Below, one piece after another: positions 21,712 through 35,059 of a stretch of 64,000 nucleotides of DNA. The notes beneath the pieces are model-generated. The model made no database searches and was not told the origin of the DNA. It was given only the letters and a program-made list of their open reading frames with translations. The DNA is taken from contig NC_048537.1 in the NCBI RefSeq assembly GCF_902806685.2, forward strand, positions 8,082,720-8,146,719, in the 5' to 3' direction. The translations under genes and the position numbers were made by a program. Source of the DNA: Maniola hyperantus. Its lineage: Eukaryota; Arthropoda; Insecta; Lepidoptera; Nymphalidae. Position 1 is the first letter of the stretch, and each line of letters begins with the position of its first letter.

Positions 21712-24700
21712 ATGCGTTCAGTGGTGGAAATTGGGGCTAGTGTCCCAGCCTTTTTGGGAAAATTATGGAAATTGGTTAATGATTCAGAGACCAATCATTT
21801 GATATCATGGAGCCCTGTGAGTGTTTAGTGTAGATTTATTTGAAAAATTTCTCTGTTCCTCGGTGGTAGCTAATAAATGGTTCACCTTGATTGCAATATA
21901 TTGTCCAATATTACATTGGAAAGTCGGTAAAAACAAGCAGACCAGTCTGCAGCAGCTGACAGTTCGTCATTGAGAATTCAATAAATAAATAGTTAAACAT
22001 GTCACGTTTTATACCATGCTCTTAGATTATTACAAGATACTTTGTATAAACCTCTAACTTTCACTATGAAGTACCTAATAATGCAATGTAGGTAGGTTGA
22101 TCAAAGGTAGATCATTGATCAACATTTTCATGATTTTTTGCTATTAGTAAACAGTACTTTTCCATTACGTTTCAGAACTACTTTTGGTAGGTATACTTAG
22201 TTAATTTATTTAAAAAACCACCCAAAATTGCTATTAAGTATTTAAAACAGCATCTATCAACTTAAGTTCATGTTAATCATAATAATTCCATTATTGATTT
22301 TTAATAGCCCATCTGGTGCTGTGGCCAACAAATCTACCATTATAGTTACTGTAAGATCAGGGTTGACACAGATTGCAGTTTTTTAAGTCTTCCAGTAATA
22401 TTTGACTGATTCCACATAAGTCGCATAATGCTTGGCAAAAAAACCTTTCCTAAAATAAATAGAACTAAAGTTCTGCATAGTTTTAAATGTTTAGTAACTA
22501 TTAGCAGTGGCACTAATAAGAGGTAAAATCTGTCTTACTTATAATTTTGAGATCTGGCACCCTGGTAGTCCAAGTCCAAGACCATTAGATGTAAACAAGA
22601 CAATATCATGCTTACTGTACGAAGCAAACAAGTGTGCGATATAATAATTTTATAGAACATGTAGTCTAGCGCAGCCAGTGGTCATGGATTACTAATGTTG
22701 AGATCCCTTAACCTGTCAATTTAGTTTAGAAATTGTATGCCACCAAATCAGAATAAGCACAAACACATTTTTGCTGTATGCCAAATCTTAACGCATGTGA
22801 AATATGTCTTATTACAATACTTAAGACTTTGCAAAATGTGTATCAGCCTTAAGTCATATAATATCTTTGATTAGGTATTGACTATTGAATGCAAAAATCA
22901 ATAACTTACATGCATTAGGTCTTTGAATGAACTTGTAATTTCTTACATGTTGTTTCCATTACAAAGTAAAAGTAGGACAGTCAATGTTGTATATTGTAAA
23001 GAAATACTTAAGTAGAAACTATGATAAAAACCCTTTCATAATACACAAGAAATTTGTTTCATCAAAACAAATAGAAATGTTACAGGGCATTTTTTTACTT
23101 CAATAAAAAACACTTATTCACTTCTTTATTCAGGGTTTGTGATGCCTGAGCAATTAGTACCTACTATACTACATTAAATAATAATATGCTAACTAAGAAC
23201 CATAAAATTAATACAATATGACATACATTCTAGGGTGGGAAAACTTTTGTTATAAAGAATCAAGCAGACTTTGCCAGAGAACTGTTACCACTTTATTACA
23301 AACACAACAATATGGCCAGCTTTATTAGGCAGTTGAATATGTACGGATTTCATAAAATAACATCTGTTGAAAATGGTGGCTTAAGATATGAAAAAGATGA
23401 GATTGAATTTTGCCATCCATGCTTCATGCGAGGCCATGCCTATCTATTGGAGCATATTAAAAGAAAGATTGCAAATCCCAAGTCACTTGTAGCAAGCAAT
23501 GAAAGTGGTGAGAAAATCCTCCTAAAGCCTGAGCTAATGAACAAAGTATTAGCAGATGTAAAGCAAATGAAAGGCAAACAAGAGAGCCTCGATGCTAAGT
23601 TTAGTGCAATGAAGCAGGAAAATGAAGCACTATGGAGAGAGGTTGCTATTTTACGACAAAAACATATCAAGCAACAGCAAATTGTAAACAATGTAAGCAT
23701 CATTTATTATATTAATATCCTAATAGCCTAAATAGATACTTAATACATGAGAGGTTTAGACAGAATCCATCTAGTCACAGGAGCAATTTGGAAACATAAT
23801 TATTATACTGACCGGCAGAAGTTGCTAAAACAAACTTTAATTATTTTGTAGTGGGAATTAAATTTTGTTTGCTTGTTTGTTTGTTACAAAAATAACGCCA
23901 GCTTGAACAGGGTTTCACTTCACTGTATGTATTTATGTTATGCTAATTATTATAAATGCCAAAGTGTGTCTTATCAGCTATCTATTATGTTTGTTACCTT
24001 TTTACAAATCAATGCTAAATTCTAAACTGATCTTGTCGTTTGCCACAATAGCTTTCATACTGGAGACAGATAATTTAGGATATGGAGGAGAAATAGCAAT
24101 CTCAGATTAAGGGGACATGATATGAAGCAATATCAATTGCCATCGTCAAATCCATTAACACACTTTCTGACCAACAGAGTTGTTCACATATGGAATAAAT
24201 TGCCTAAGGATGTGGTTATGTCAAGTTCTGTTAACCAGTTCAAGAATAGATTAGACAAACATTTGGAAAACTCGAAGCACTTCTGATATAGATGCATCAG
24301 CGAAAGTTGCTTAGTCTATTAAAAATAATAATAATACTTTAAAAAGTATTAGTATTTTAATAAGTATGGGATAAATTCCATAAAATGAAGGAGGTTCTCA
24401 TGGGATTTTAAAAAACCTAAATCCATGCAGATGAAGTTGCAGACATCAGCTAATCTATAAAATATGAAAGGAAAAATTACTTTTGATTGACAATTGAATC
24501 TGCAGCTAGAACTGCCAAGTCTAGAACCTTGAGAATTTGCATACCTATGTAGGTTTTTTTTATAATGTAGAGTGTAGACCTGCCCACTAGAAAAGTATTT
24601 TCAGATATTCCAGAAAAGGATGTTTAGCAAACATAAATCTATCTATTACTATAACATTGAAAACTCGATATAACATATTCCAAAAGATTGATCAGTTTAT

Positions 24701-27700
24701 TTTGTTTTCATTATAGAGAGAGTATAAAGTATTGGTTTAAATTAAAGATGAACTAACCACACTAATATTAACGTTATATGGAAGCGTAAATGTTGAACAT
24801 TTGTGGACCCTTGATTTGTCCAATTGCAAATAGAAGAGATACAGAGAGAAAAGAATGTTTTGTGGAAGATTTGTTAGATTTAACATTAATTTGACTAAAA
24901 TTGCCTAAGTTTTCTTTCTGCCAGTTTTCTGAAGAAAATCATATTTACACTAGAATAAACATTGGTTGTGAGTTGTAACTACACAAAAAATTGTTCATTT
25001 CAGCTAATACAATTCTTGATGTCCCTCGTGCAACCAACAAGAGCTCCCAACTCAAGCGGCAACAACGTAGGAGTTAAACGGCCATATCAATTGATGATAA
25101 ACAATGCTGCCCACAACTCTGCAAATGAAAGCGGGTACCAGGGCAAGCTGAAGAATATAAAACTAGACAAAGATGCCTTGTTGGAAGAATTAGCAGAAGA
25201 TAATCTGGTTTGTTATATTTAATTTGTGGTTAAAACACAAAAAAAAACTTTAAAACGTGTTTATAAGTCACAATAAATGGAGATGGTGCTGTCTATTATT
25301 AACTTGCAGTGTTGCACATAAAAGTGATATTATTATGTATGATGGTACGGATCTCTTCGTGCGCTAGTCCGTCTCGCGCTTGACCTGTTTTTTCTATTCT
25401 AACTGGGTACTTTGTTGACGTGTTCTTTAGTCAGTTCAACTCGCGCTTGACCGGTTTTTTCTATTCTAACTTTGTTAGGGTGCTTTGTTCATTCTTTAGT
25501 CAGCACTTATACATACTATTCAGTATTAAATCCTTTGATAGTAAAATGTAAAAAGTTAAATGATATTTGTAACTATTAGGAGGACGGACCAACCATCCAT
25601 GAGCTTGCACATGATGACATTTTACACAATGATGCATCCCAGGATTCGCTGGATCCGTCTAGATATGTGTATATATCGGTGCTGGATTCTGACAACAATC
25701 AAACATCAAACTCTCGCAAAAATACTGATCCAGAACAATATCATGTCACAATGGAGGATGGTGATGATACAGAAACAGGTATGTCACATTTACATTGGTA
25801 TTTTAAACAACGTACCAACGAGTTACAACCTAACCTAACCTAGTAATAACCTAGTTACCAGGTTTCCATTTGGATCAGTTTAAGAAAATATCTTGAGTCA
25901 GATCCGGTTTATTTAGGAACACATGGAAGCCCTAACTTACCTGTACAAGCTTATACTGCAAAGTCTGTTTTTTATTCGTATTTTAAATTCATATTTTTGG
26001 ACTAGTGTATATACTGGGCACCACAGAACTAAAATCCTAGTTCCGTTGAATATTAACTGTTAAGCTTTTTAATTTTAAAGCCCTTAGATCACAACAAATT
26101 ATCGTTTTCAGCAAACAATACAAACTGCTACATGAGGATACCTGACACCCCACCTATAGTGACATCCCCATCTCCTACATTGACTTCACAATCACCAGTA
26201 CGCAACCCATCTATAGAACAGCTGATGAACAATGTTAACACATCCCCCGGTACATCCAAATCAAAGACGAGAAGCAGTGGACAGAAAATTGTATCAGGGA
26301 GTGCAAAGGGCTTACTCTCACCGAGCAGTTTCCATTTAATACAACCTTCAGCTGACTTCAAGCTCCCTGCTGAGATATTTGCAAGTGACGACTCAGTTAG
26401 CGACGCAGGTGTCAATACAGCGGACGAAATAAACACCCTTTTAGAAAACATACACAGCGAACAAATCACTAAAGATAAAATGTTTGGAGGCATTAATATT
26501 AAGGTAGAGAATAACGGCAAAACAAATAGTAAACTTGCTAAGAAAGCCAAGAAAAATATGGAAGAAAACACATGCACCTTAAACCTAGCAGATATTAAGA
26601 CAGAACTGCAAGATGATCTGGATTGGAGCAATATGTCATTGGCTACCTTGAACAATAACGCCAGTGTCAATAGGTTACAGGCTATGTGAGTACAATAGAT
26701 ATACTTTATTAGCCAACCTTTTTTTGTTTTAGTATTGTTATATCTGTTATTTCGCTATATGTATATACTTTTTAAATAATATTACGATTGCATACAATTT
26801 GAAATACCCTTCTGGCATTTATCTTCCTTACCTTAAAAGCAAAAGTAAAACCATAGGCTGCAAGAATCACTTATTCAAAAGGTAACCACCTATTAATTAC
26901 ATAGTAGGTACAGTACGCGGCAGAAAGTAATGGAAATGGCCGATAAACATTCATTTAATGGTCAAAATTCATTCAATGGTCATTCTAATGAGAATGGCAT
27001 TTCGGCTTTGTAGAGCGTTGTCTCTGTCACTGATACCTATTTGACGTTTAGTCGGTCTCAGCGACAGATACAATGCTCTACAAATCTCCTTCTAAAGGCT
27101 GATGTACATTACTTTCTGCTGCATACTGTAACTTCTTGATACAACTAAATAGTAACTCTTTGAAATTTTGTTTGCAGTACTTTCTTTTAAAGTTTGTAGT
27201 CAAGTGCAACTCTAATGTAGTATTTAAAAAAATGGAGGAGAAGGAAGGTCAAGGAAAATGCGAATTGTCATGAACTATAATTTTGACATAATGTGATTTT
27301 GGTATTCAGGTGTAGGAGGGACAACATCAGTCAAAATCGGGAAGAATTTCCTTCCCACTTTGGATCAAATTTACACAACAACAAGTATGTTAAGTAAAAT
27401 ATTCATACTGATATTATAAATGAAATGCGAAAGGATGCTTGTCTGTTTATCTGTCTGTTACCTTTGTCCTTTTCACAACTGACTTTGATGACAGAGATAG
27501 TTTGCATCCTCAGATCGATGTAGGTTACTTTTATCCCAGAAAATTAAAGTTGTATGATTTATAATCCAAGTGGGTGAGTCGCGAGCATCATCTAGTTCAG
27601 TATAATTTGCAGCTCAAGTAGCCTACTACAAATATATTTTATTAGAAGTATATGAGATTAACATTCTTTCTTAAAATAGACTTTGTTACTTCAATGATAT

Positions 27701-30700
27701 TAAGAATGTTGCTATACATTTTGATAAATGTCTTTAATAGCCAGCTGCTTTTTTCTTCCCTAATTCTCTGGTAAAGTCAGGATGTTCATTACTATAGAAT
27801 GAAAGTTAAATCGGAGCAGTCTTATTTGATAAAGAAGTTTCAAAACTAAAGTTTCAAAATCGAAAGCTTCCATGTCGAAATATTTTTGCTGTGTCAAAGT
27901 ACGCTTATAATCCATTTCTATTTTAATTATTGTACAAACCAGGCTAATGTAAATAAAATTCCAGGAATGACATTGACGATCATTTAGATACGATGCAAAC
28001 AGATTTGGATTCACTCAGAGAGCTGCTCAGAAGCGACACCTACTCTCTGGACACCAACACGTTGCTAGGGGTGAGTACATGATGTAACATGACAAGATCG
28101 ATAGTGTACGGCGGGATATCTCTATATAGACTAGTATTATTTGATTATATAACAATAACAAAGTAATTTATTTATAATATCTGTTAATTATAGTGATGAT
28201 GTACTTACATAACAAAAATAATAATTATGGTGCTATTTTATGAATCATAAAAATTAATTAAGAGGAAAAACTATGATTCTAAATATAGAATTTTAATTAT
28301 TATTTTTCTCTAGCTACTATTGTGGTATTCTCAGCGCAATTTTGCCAATTATCGATTTAACGAACGCAATTGCGTGTCAAAAAGTCGCGGGCAGGCTAGT
28401 CTTGAACAAAATTGTACTCCAACCCGGTATATGTTGTCCTAGTCTCAACTTTGTAGGTACTAAGTATATAGATACTCATGTATTCGTGATTGTACGGGTT
28501 GGGTCTGTGTGAATGGAGCGCACAAGCTCATTTCTTCACTCACACATAAGTAGCAGCGTGTCGCGCACACAAGCGTAGTGCGATGTAAACAGTGGGCTGT
28601 TCGTGGTTATGTTGGTAGCGCAGACTAGCGCGGCTCGAAGTCACGTTGCAACCAACGTGTGGCGAACGCGTGCAGAGACCCGTGCCTCGGGCCGTCGCAT
28701 TCCCTTCGAGCGGCTACGTAATAACGGGTTCTGAATTACAATAATCGAATACTATTACTATTTGCTACTGATTTCGTATAAGCCGTGCGTCACGGTTACT
28801 TGATAATTGACTGACTTGATATGACTCTTTTCATGCATACAATTATAAAACCGGATCGTCTATAATTTTATTCATGACTGGGTATGAATATGTCTATTCC
28901 ATTCCAATAGAAAAGTTGAACTAAACTTACATAAATTTATTATAAACAGTATATCATTTAAAACGTTTGTCAGTTTATCTGTTTCCTGTTTTTTGTAACT
29001 CAAGCGTCATTGAGTACGATTTTTGTTTACGGCAATTATTTTGATAGTAAAGGTAAATCAAAAAAGAAGTTCGCTTTTGACGTGTTTCGGATGTCTGAAT
29101 TATAAGAACTATGCAATAAATGTACTTCTGTATTGTCCTCAGATTGAACAAAGTGTAAGACCAGTTTCTCACCATACCAAAGACAATGTAATTAATTTAA
29201 AAGCTTTATCGGCACAATAATAATTAATAATCATTACCATAAAATATAATTTTTAACAATGAAATATACATGAATGTACAATATCTCTTGTCTAATCACG
29301 GTTAAAACACCTAAAAGAAAAAGAAGAATTAGATGTAATTTCTTATCGTTTTTTTTTGTCTATTCAAGTTTAATATATTTCGTTATAATATATAAAATAT
29401 ATATTACGAATCGCACAATAAACTATAGGTACCATATGTTATAATAGGATTTTCTTAACATACGTTTAAAAATATACTAAAATAATAATAATATATTAAG
29501 AAGAATTCGATGTAATTTTCTATCGAAATCTTGTCATATTTATCTTTATATTATTTGAATATTTTTCGTTATAAATTATTTTATTCAGCATAATATTATT
29601 ATGAAGATATATTATGAAGTAAAAGTTCATTATAATATTAGGATTCTTAATACATAAATAAAGTTTATTTTATGTATTATGTAAGTAGTATGCCTTGGTG
29701 TATGTTATAAAAAATACTGCTTGCTACCTTGGATTCCGAGTTGTAGTCATGTTAAAATTTACGTAAGTAAATTACTTATTACATTACACATTTGAAGAAT
29801 ATAATATTTTTTAATCCCAGAGACTAAAATGACAGCTAGAAATGTGAAACTAATGATAAATGAAAATGATGATACCTGCTTAACAAAAGTAGTGTTGTCT
29901 CATGGTTCCGCTGTAGATTAAAACCGTTAATAAAATAGTATTTTGTGCATAACAAGTAAAATAAACATACGAAGTGTGTAATTGCGAAATCAAAAAGTAG
30001 CACTAATCACATATTATTTGTAAGACTAAGAATTAAGATTATATTAAGACTAATAATTAAGAAAGAAGAATAATTAACAACAAAAAAAAGGTAATTTTCC
30101 TAAGGAATTTTTCAATAGTATGTAATTCTCATAAATTGAGAATCAGCCCATACTTATTTCATTTGAAATTTTCAACACATTTTGTTGTCTCATACTCATC
30201 TGACAAGAACACCGACAAATATTTATCGGTAAGAATAGATTGCACCACATCACTATTAAAGAGCCGTAAAAAACAGGCAACCACGAAACGTTATGTTTGT
30301 CTCCGGGATTAAAAAATAGACTATAGTAATTTGCATAATATAATCTTGGCCAATAGAATTTTTTCAATATTTTGTAGTGGTTTACGGTTTTAAAGAAGAA
30401 CATCTATTTCCACTTTTGCCCTTATCATTGATGCGACATTCTGTATATTTGATTTTTTCCCAATTGATTGATCAAGGCAACTTTTTTGTATTTTACAGCT
30501 TTTCGGATCAGACGATCCATTCTATGGGCTTACTTACAATACCTCGGACGAGCGGGCTAAGACTAGCAACAATGGTAAGTTAATATAACGTTTTTTTAAA
30601 TCAAATAAACACACCGCAAAAATTGAAAAGACTTGAAAGATCTGATGAAGCGGAGACGAAGGGGTAGTGGCTTTAAGTTTTTTTTAATTTATGTGAAATA

Positions 30701-33700
30701 TCCTTATTTTTAATTTAAAGCTACTTATGTGTAATTAATTAATAAGTTTGAGGAACTGGCGAAAAAACGGTGTTGTTATACTTTTGATCAAAATACTTTT
30801 TTTTGTTTAATCCGGACGTTTTTGGCCCACTAAATACAAACCTGAATTCATTTATGAGTAAAATAACCTAAAATTGCACTAAATAAAATATAAACTTAAA
30901 TTAATTTCCAAGCAATTCAGCCTAAACTGAGTACAAAATTTGTGGTTTCGATTAAAACGGTACTTTTGGAGTAAAGTTTAAAGCTTTCTTTCAGTTTTTT
31001 TTGCTCCTTTAAAAATTTATTTCGTGCAATCACACCGTTTTGTTCGTCACCTCCACAATTAATATTTTTCAATAAAAGTTATACGACCAAAAATTTCGGT
31101 ATCACAAGGTCCCAGAAAAAACACATGGCCTCGGGCGGTGGATCGAGACGGCTCTAGATTATAACCTGTACCAGTGTCCTGAGTTTTTTACGTTTATGTT
31201 AATTGTAGATACAACAAAACAGTATCCGATGATTGATTTTGATTGGCTGATCGGTAGCAGCGATACAACGCCAGCGAACTAACTACCTCATCTCCTCAAA
31301 CGGAAAACGCTGGTCCGCTGCATTCCAAATATCGTTTCGGACTTTATTTTTTGGTAATGGGTGAATATAATACCTGGTTACGGACTACGATAGGGATCAG
31401 GGTACCAGATATGATTCTTTTCGTTCTGCAACTTGTTTCATGAATACGGAAACCTACCAAAAACCGTCGAATCAAATCTGTTACGTCGTCTGATCATCGA
31501 ATCAAATCTGTTACGTCGTCTGTGCATAAGTTAGGGTATATTGTATATTAGGAATTTTAGGTTACGAATTGTCGTATACTTCTTGCTATTCACGAGCGCG
31601 CGGGACCTTTATTAATTGTGATTACGTCGTATAATACATTGCGTAAGTGTGCGTGCCTGTCGCACCAATCACTAGCGAGCAAATGCACACATTTCCTTTA
31701 CTTACAAGCTAATCACAAGCATGAGCCGTGCGTACTCGTGAAATGCAAGAACTATAAGTGTATGGAATCGTTGTGTAATTGTTTCATTGTTAATTTTAAA
31801 GCAAAGAAGTTGAAAAGTGAGATTTCGAATGTAAGCGGCGACGAAATTCGCAACCAAAGCCCGTTTAGCGAAGAAGATGGTGGTAATTTTAATATGTTGT
31901 CGTAGTGGTTATAGATTCCGTAGATAATTAGTAATAACTAGCTGATGCCCGTGACTTCGTCCGCGTGGATTTACATTTTTCAAAATCCCGCGGGAACTCT
32001 TTGATTTTCCAGGATAAAAGTAGCCTATGTGTTAATCCAGGGTATAATCTATCTTTATTCCAAATTTCATCCAAATCCGTTCAGCCGTTTTTGCGTGATT
32101 GAGTAACAAACATACAAACATCCACACTTTCACATTTATTAGTAGGATATTAGGATTAGGATTATATGCACGAATACAGTAGATTTTTATTATTATAATA
32201 TAATCTTTAGCTTTATTTTATGTATATTGCATATTGTATTTAGATACATTAGTAGATTTTAAGAGCTAAGTTAGCTTTTTTCAGGGTCCAAAGGTTTAGA
32301 ATTATTTTGAGTTTATATATTTCTATAACATGCTATTGAATTGAAACATACTAGTTGTGAAATTTTATTATTAGATAAATGAACAAAGCGCAAAATTTGG
32401 AAAAAATACAAAATGCGCCACTATGACAAATAATATTATGTTTTCCCTCAGACCTCTTATGCTTTACCTATATTTTTTTGCAATATTGTATCTAAATTTT
32501 TAACGAATTGAGGGATGCTACACTATCAATAAATACCTTCTCGTGATTCTGGTATTTATTTATTTTTTAATCTTTTTGTACATAATACTTCTTATAAGTA
32601 GGTAATGAAATAAGTGGACAAAGGTGAAGCTTATCTCTCTAATAGTAATACTGGTATTGTAGGATTTTAGGAACATCCAGAATCCAGATTGCCAATATTT
32701 TTGCGACACTGTCAATACTATCAATATCGCGTATAATTTTTTTTTATTGATAGTGTGGTAGCTCCCATTATTATATTATGTACCCTATGTAGAATATAAT
32801 TATCACTATTTAAATTGTAAGCACTAAATGCTTAAGGTCATACTACATGACCGATTAAAGAGACATTAGCATATTTTAGATTAATTTGAAGGTTATATAT
32901 TTTTTAAGAGTTTTGGCATTTGAGTTAGCTCTCTTATGCGGGCGCTATGTGATACATAAATCCTGTAATCAGTTTATTTTAATGCACTATATTTTATAGT
33001 TTTAAACAATGCTATAGCATTTTACTGCATGAAAATGCGTTAGCTTGTATTTTGGTTTAATTGAAAGTTATTTTGAGCATAATAATATAAACGTATCAAG
33101 TACATTCATAGGGACATTCACAGTACCTAGTATTTTTAGAGACAATAAATAGGTACTATAATTTTGATTCAAATTTTTCAGTCAATGGTTTTTTTACTTT
33201 CTGGTTAAAAACTGGCTCCAAGGTACTCCTTAATCTCGATTGCTGCACTTTTTTCAAGTAATAATATATACTTTATAACATTTGTTACTTTTTACGGGTA
33301 AAATATTATCATTTATTATTTCTCAACTAATTTGGAAGTGATCTATGTAGCTAACAATAATATATATAATTGTATGACATGAAATAACAGATTACTAGTA
33401 TACCTATTAATTATTTTGTTTTTAAGTACTGTTGCCAATGTATTTTATCGCTTTGATTTTATCTATTATTTTGATGATATTCCGTAGTTTGTATACAATC
33501 GTGCATAATATGCGTGATCCTCCCAGATTTATTTATCATCGATAGATTAAGTTCAAAATTTTGTATGATTTTTAACTTAGTCTTCGAATGGATACCTATA
33601 TCAAGCAATATTGGTATCAATAAAGATAAACAAAACCTAATTATTATTTAACTTAAGTAAAATCTGCCGCTTTTTACATCAATGAAAAAAGGACAAAAAT

Positions 33701-34183
33701 ATAAGTCAAATAAGGTAATATTAAGAGGTACGCGTATGAGGGGGGGGGGGGGGGGCCCCCCCCCTATTGGCATCTCGACCTGTCGCGTACTATACACAGG
33801 ATAATATTATGTCCAAGCAGTTAGTTATTATTCTTATACAAGACCTAAATTCTTGCCCTTTTTTTAGAGAATTAGAAAGAAATAGACTCATTGAACTTTA
33901 ATTGGTGTTAGTTTTGATATTTACGAATCAACACCACAGTTATATTTGAGATAATGTAGTTCGAGGCCTGCAGCTGTCTATTAATAATTTTTTTCTTGGG
34001 TAACTTTCAGCTGAAGGGAATCAGCTTATATCGTATACAGGGAATATTCCAGACTTTGGGGATATAAGTATGCCCGACCTGGACGGCGAGAATTCCCAGG
34101 AGGAGTGCATGTCGCCGAGTAGCTCTGTGCTCAACACGCCGCAGGTGACGCTCAGCTCGCCCGCCTATCCCGCGCGTCCTTGA
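21712..34183 (+). CDS. Hsf: Heat shock transcription factor
   Basis: Trimerises on stress and activates heat-shock genes through nGAAn elements. Exons: 21712-21816, 23234-23692, 25004-25207, 25580-25778, 26112-26685, 27310-27384, 27965-28070, 30499-30574 and 34011-34183. All phases agree and give 656 residues. The winged-helix DNA-binding domain is at about 11-115 (VPAFLGKLWKLV, then FARELLPLYYKHNNMASFIR). It is split after residue 35 by intron 1, the position typical of HSFs. The HR-A/B heptad repeat runs from about 135 to 196. Two SUMO-type IKxE sites (IKVE, IKTE) lie in the Ser/Thr-rich middle. HR-C (DHLDTMQTDLDSLRELL) is at about 540-560, followed by an acidic C-terminus ending SSPAYPARP. 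Insects usually have one Hsf, so this is probably the only copy. The first AATAAA after the stop is at 35133, inside a foldback element. Confidence 0.97.
24092..24286 (+). mobile_element. Non-LTR retrotransposon (LINE) 3' fragment in Hsf intron 2
   Basis: 65 open codons ending in TGA read NSNLRLRGHDMK, then NRVVHIWNKLPKDVV and NQFKNRLDKHLE. This is the typical C-terminal tail of CR1/Jockey-group reverse-transcriptase ORF2 proteins. An AATAATAATAC-type tail follows near 24327. It is 5'-truncated and carries no catalytic domain. Confidence 0.8.
26911..27128. mobile_element. TA-flanked CAGT...ACTG MITE
   Basis: Ends CAGTACGCGGCAGAAAGTAA and the reverse of CAGTATGCAGCAGAAAGTAA are inverted and flanked by TA (26909-26910, 27129-27130). 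CAGT ends with TA duplication point to the Tc1/mariner-pogo group. Located in Hsf intron 5. Sister copy at the window start. Confidence 0.8.
27403..27597 (-). repeat. Dispersed ATGCGAAAG...ATCTAGT repeat
   Basis: It starts ACTGATATTATAAATGAAATG and ends GCGAGCATCATCTAGT. A decayed member of the family at 190-414, in Hsf intron 6. Confidence 0.6.
31467..31522 (+). repeat. Short tandem duplication
   Basis: A 26-bp unit starting TCGAATCAAATCTGTTACG occurs at 31467-31492 and, unchanged, at 31497-31522 with a 4-bp spacer. Located in the last Hsf intron. Confidence 0.9.
31802..31905 (+). CDS. Hsf: Candidate alternative last exon of Hsf
   Basis: After a TTAATTTTAAAG acceptor (AG at 31800-31801), an open frame in the same phase as the canonical last exon (exon 8 leaves one base) would add 34 residues: AKKLKSEISNVSGDEI... 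to NFNMLS, then TAG. The result would be a 633-residue isoform. The segment is acidic and contains a SUMO-type LKSE motif. Alternative C-termini are known for Drosophila Hsf. It is not proven here; the frame match could be chance (one in three). Confidence 0.4.
31938..32150 (+). repeat. ACTAGCTGATGCCCG dispersed repeat
   Basis: It starts ACTAGCTGATGCCCGTGACT and proceeds through TTGATTTTCCAGGATAAAAG and CCAAATCCGTTCAGCCGTTT to CACATTTATTAGTAGGAT. The best-preserved member of the family, in the last Hsf intron. Confidence 0.8.
32512..32766. repeat. 255-bp foldback MITE
   Basis: Left GGGATGCTACACTATCAATAA pairs with right TTTATTGATAGTGTGGTAGCTCCC. The interior is AT-rich and non-coding. Located in the last Hsf intron. 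Confidence 0.75.
33729..33795. repeat. GC-rich foldback MITE reduced to G16C9
   Basis: The outer GTACGCG / CATCTCGACCTGTCGCGTAC ends remain. The core is a bare run of 16 G (33740-33755) followed by 9 C (33756-33764). Either extreme decay or a failed consensus of the CpG-rich core. Confidence 0.7.
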
Positions 34184-34249
34184 GCGGTGAGCGGGTGAAC
34201 CACCGGGAACGACGGGAGGCGGCCTTTCACTCGTACACTGATTACAAAA

Positions 34250-34462
34250 CAACTAGTCCAATCTGTTGTTGCAACATGCTTTGCGCAAGTAGACTATAGT
34301 TGGGCCATTATCAACGTGCGAACTGGATCATAAATCATTTTTATCATACATCGCACTTTTTAATGGCCCAACTATAGTTTGAATACACAAGCCCGACTGA
34401 GATCTGTTTTTGTACAATGCGCAGTCATACGCCTCGTGTTCAGATTGGACTACTTGTTACGC
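34250..34462. repeat. Nested foldback elements just 3' of the Hsf stop
   Basis: The outer arms CTAGTCCAATCTG and CAGATTGGACTAC enclose an inner foldback at 34293-34378 (ACTATAGTTGGGCCATTA / TAATGGCCCAACTATAGT). They begin 67 bp after the stop codon, so they probably lie in the 3' UTR. The following 34500-34880 shares TTGTTTGCCGG.CACTGTA with 42180-42250, another dispersed repeat. Confidence 0.7.
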
Positions 34463-35059
34463 GCATAGCTCATAACTAGTAGGCTCCTGCGGTAGTCGAG
34501 TGGTGCTGGTGACAGTTATCCTAAGTTGACTGACGAATCACTGAGCTCTCGCATCACGTCATCACGCCCCTCCCGCATCGCTCCACTACAGCAGGAACCT
34601 ACTCAGTTATGCGTTATGCCTGTAGGTGTGTTCACACCGAGCGCGACTACGGCATACAGTGACCGGTCTCTTGGCGGACCGAAGGGTACTCGAGAGAATT
34701 CCTACCGCGCGAGAGATGCGCGATTGGTCGTTCTGGCTCTTTTTCTGCGTTCCTCCAAATTTCTTCCACTACCAGGCATTTTGCTCAAGATGTTTGCCGG
34801 TCACTGTATCAGGCGGACTTTCCTCAGGGTGGTTCGGCTAATGCGTAAGCCAATATGCGTTTGAATAATCCTGAGGCAAAGTGCACTCATCGGGCTTTAG
34901 GCTCGCGAGGCTACTGTCCGATGTGGGAATGCCAAATAGAATTCACGTATTTATTTCTTTGTGAACTGATTAATTAGTTTGTATAGTGTATATTTCTTTT
35001 ACTCGTATTTTAAAATTGTATTGTATCATCTACTAATCATGTTTTTAATAGTAGTATAG

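Noticed and set aside
26128..26670. 180-codon open frame on the - strand
   Set aside because: It is the antisense shadow of Hsf exon 5 and has no protein-like features of its own.
31618..31800. Upstream part of the 95-codon open frame in the last Hsf intron
   Set aside because: Only the part after the AG at 31801 fits an exon; the upstream residues look non-coding and precede the acceptor.
34526..34864. 112-codon open frame downstream of Hsf
   Set aside because: It overlaps a dispersed repeat also present at about 42180-42250, and is not protein-like.
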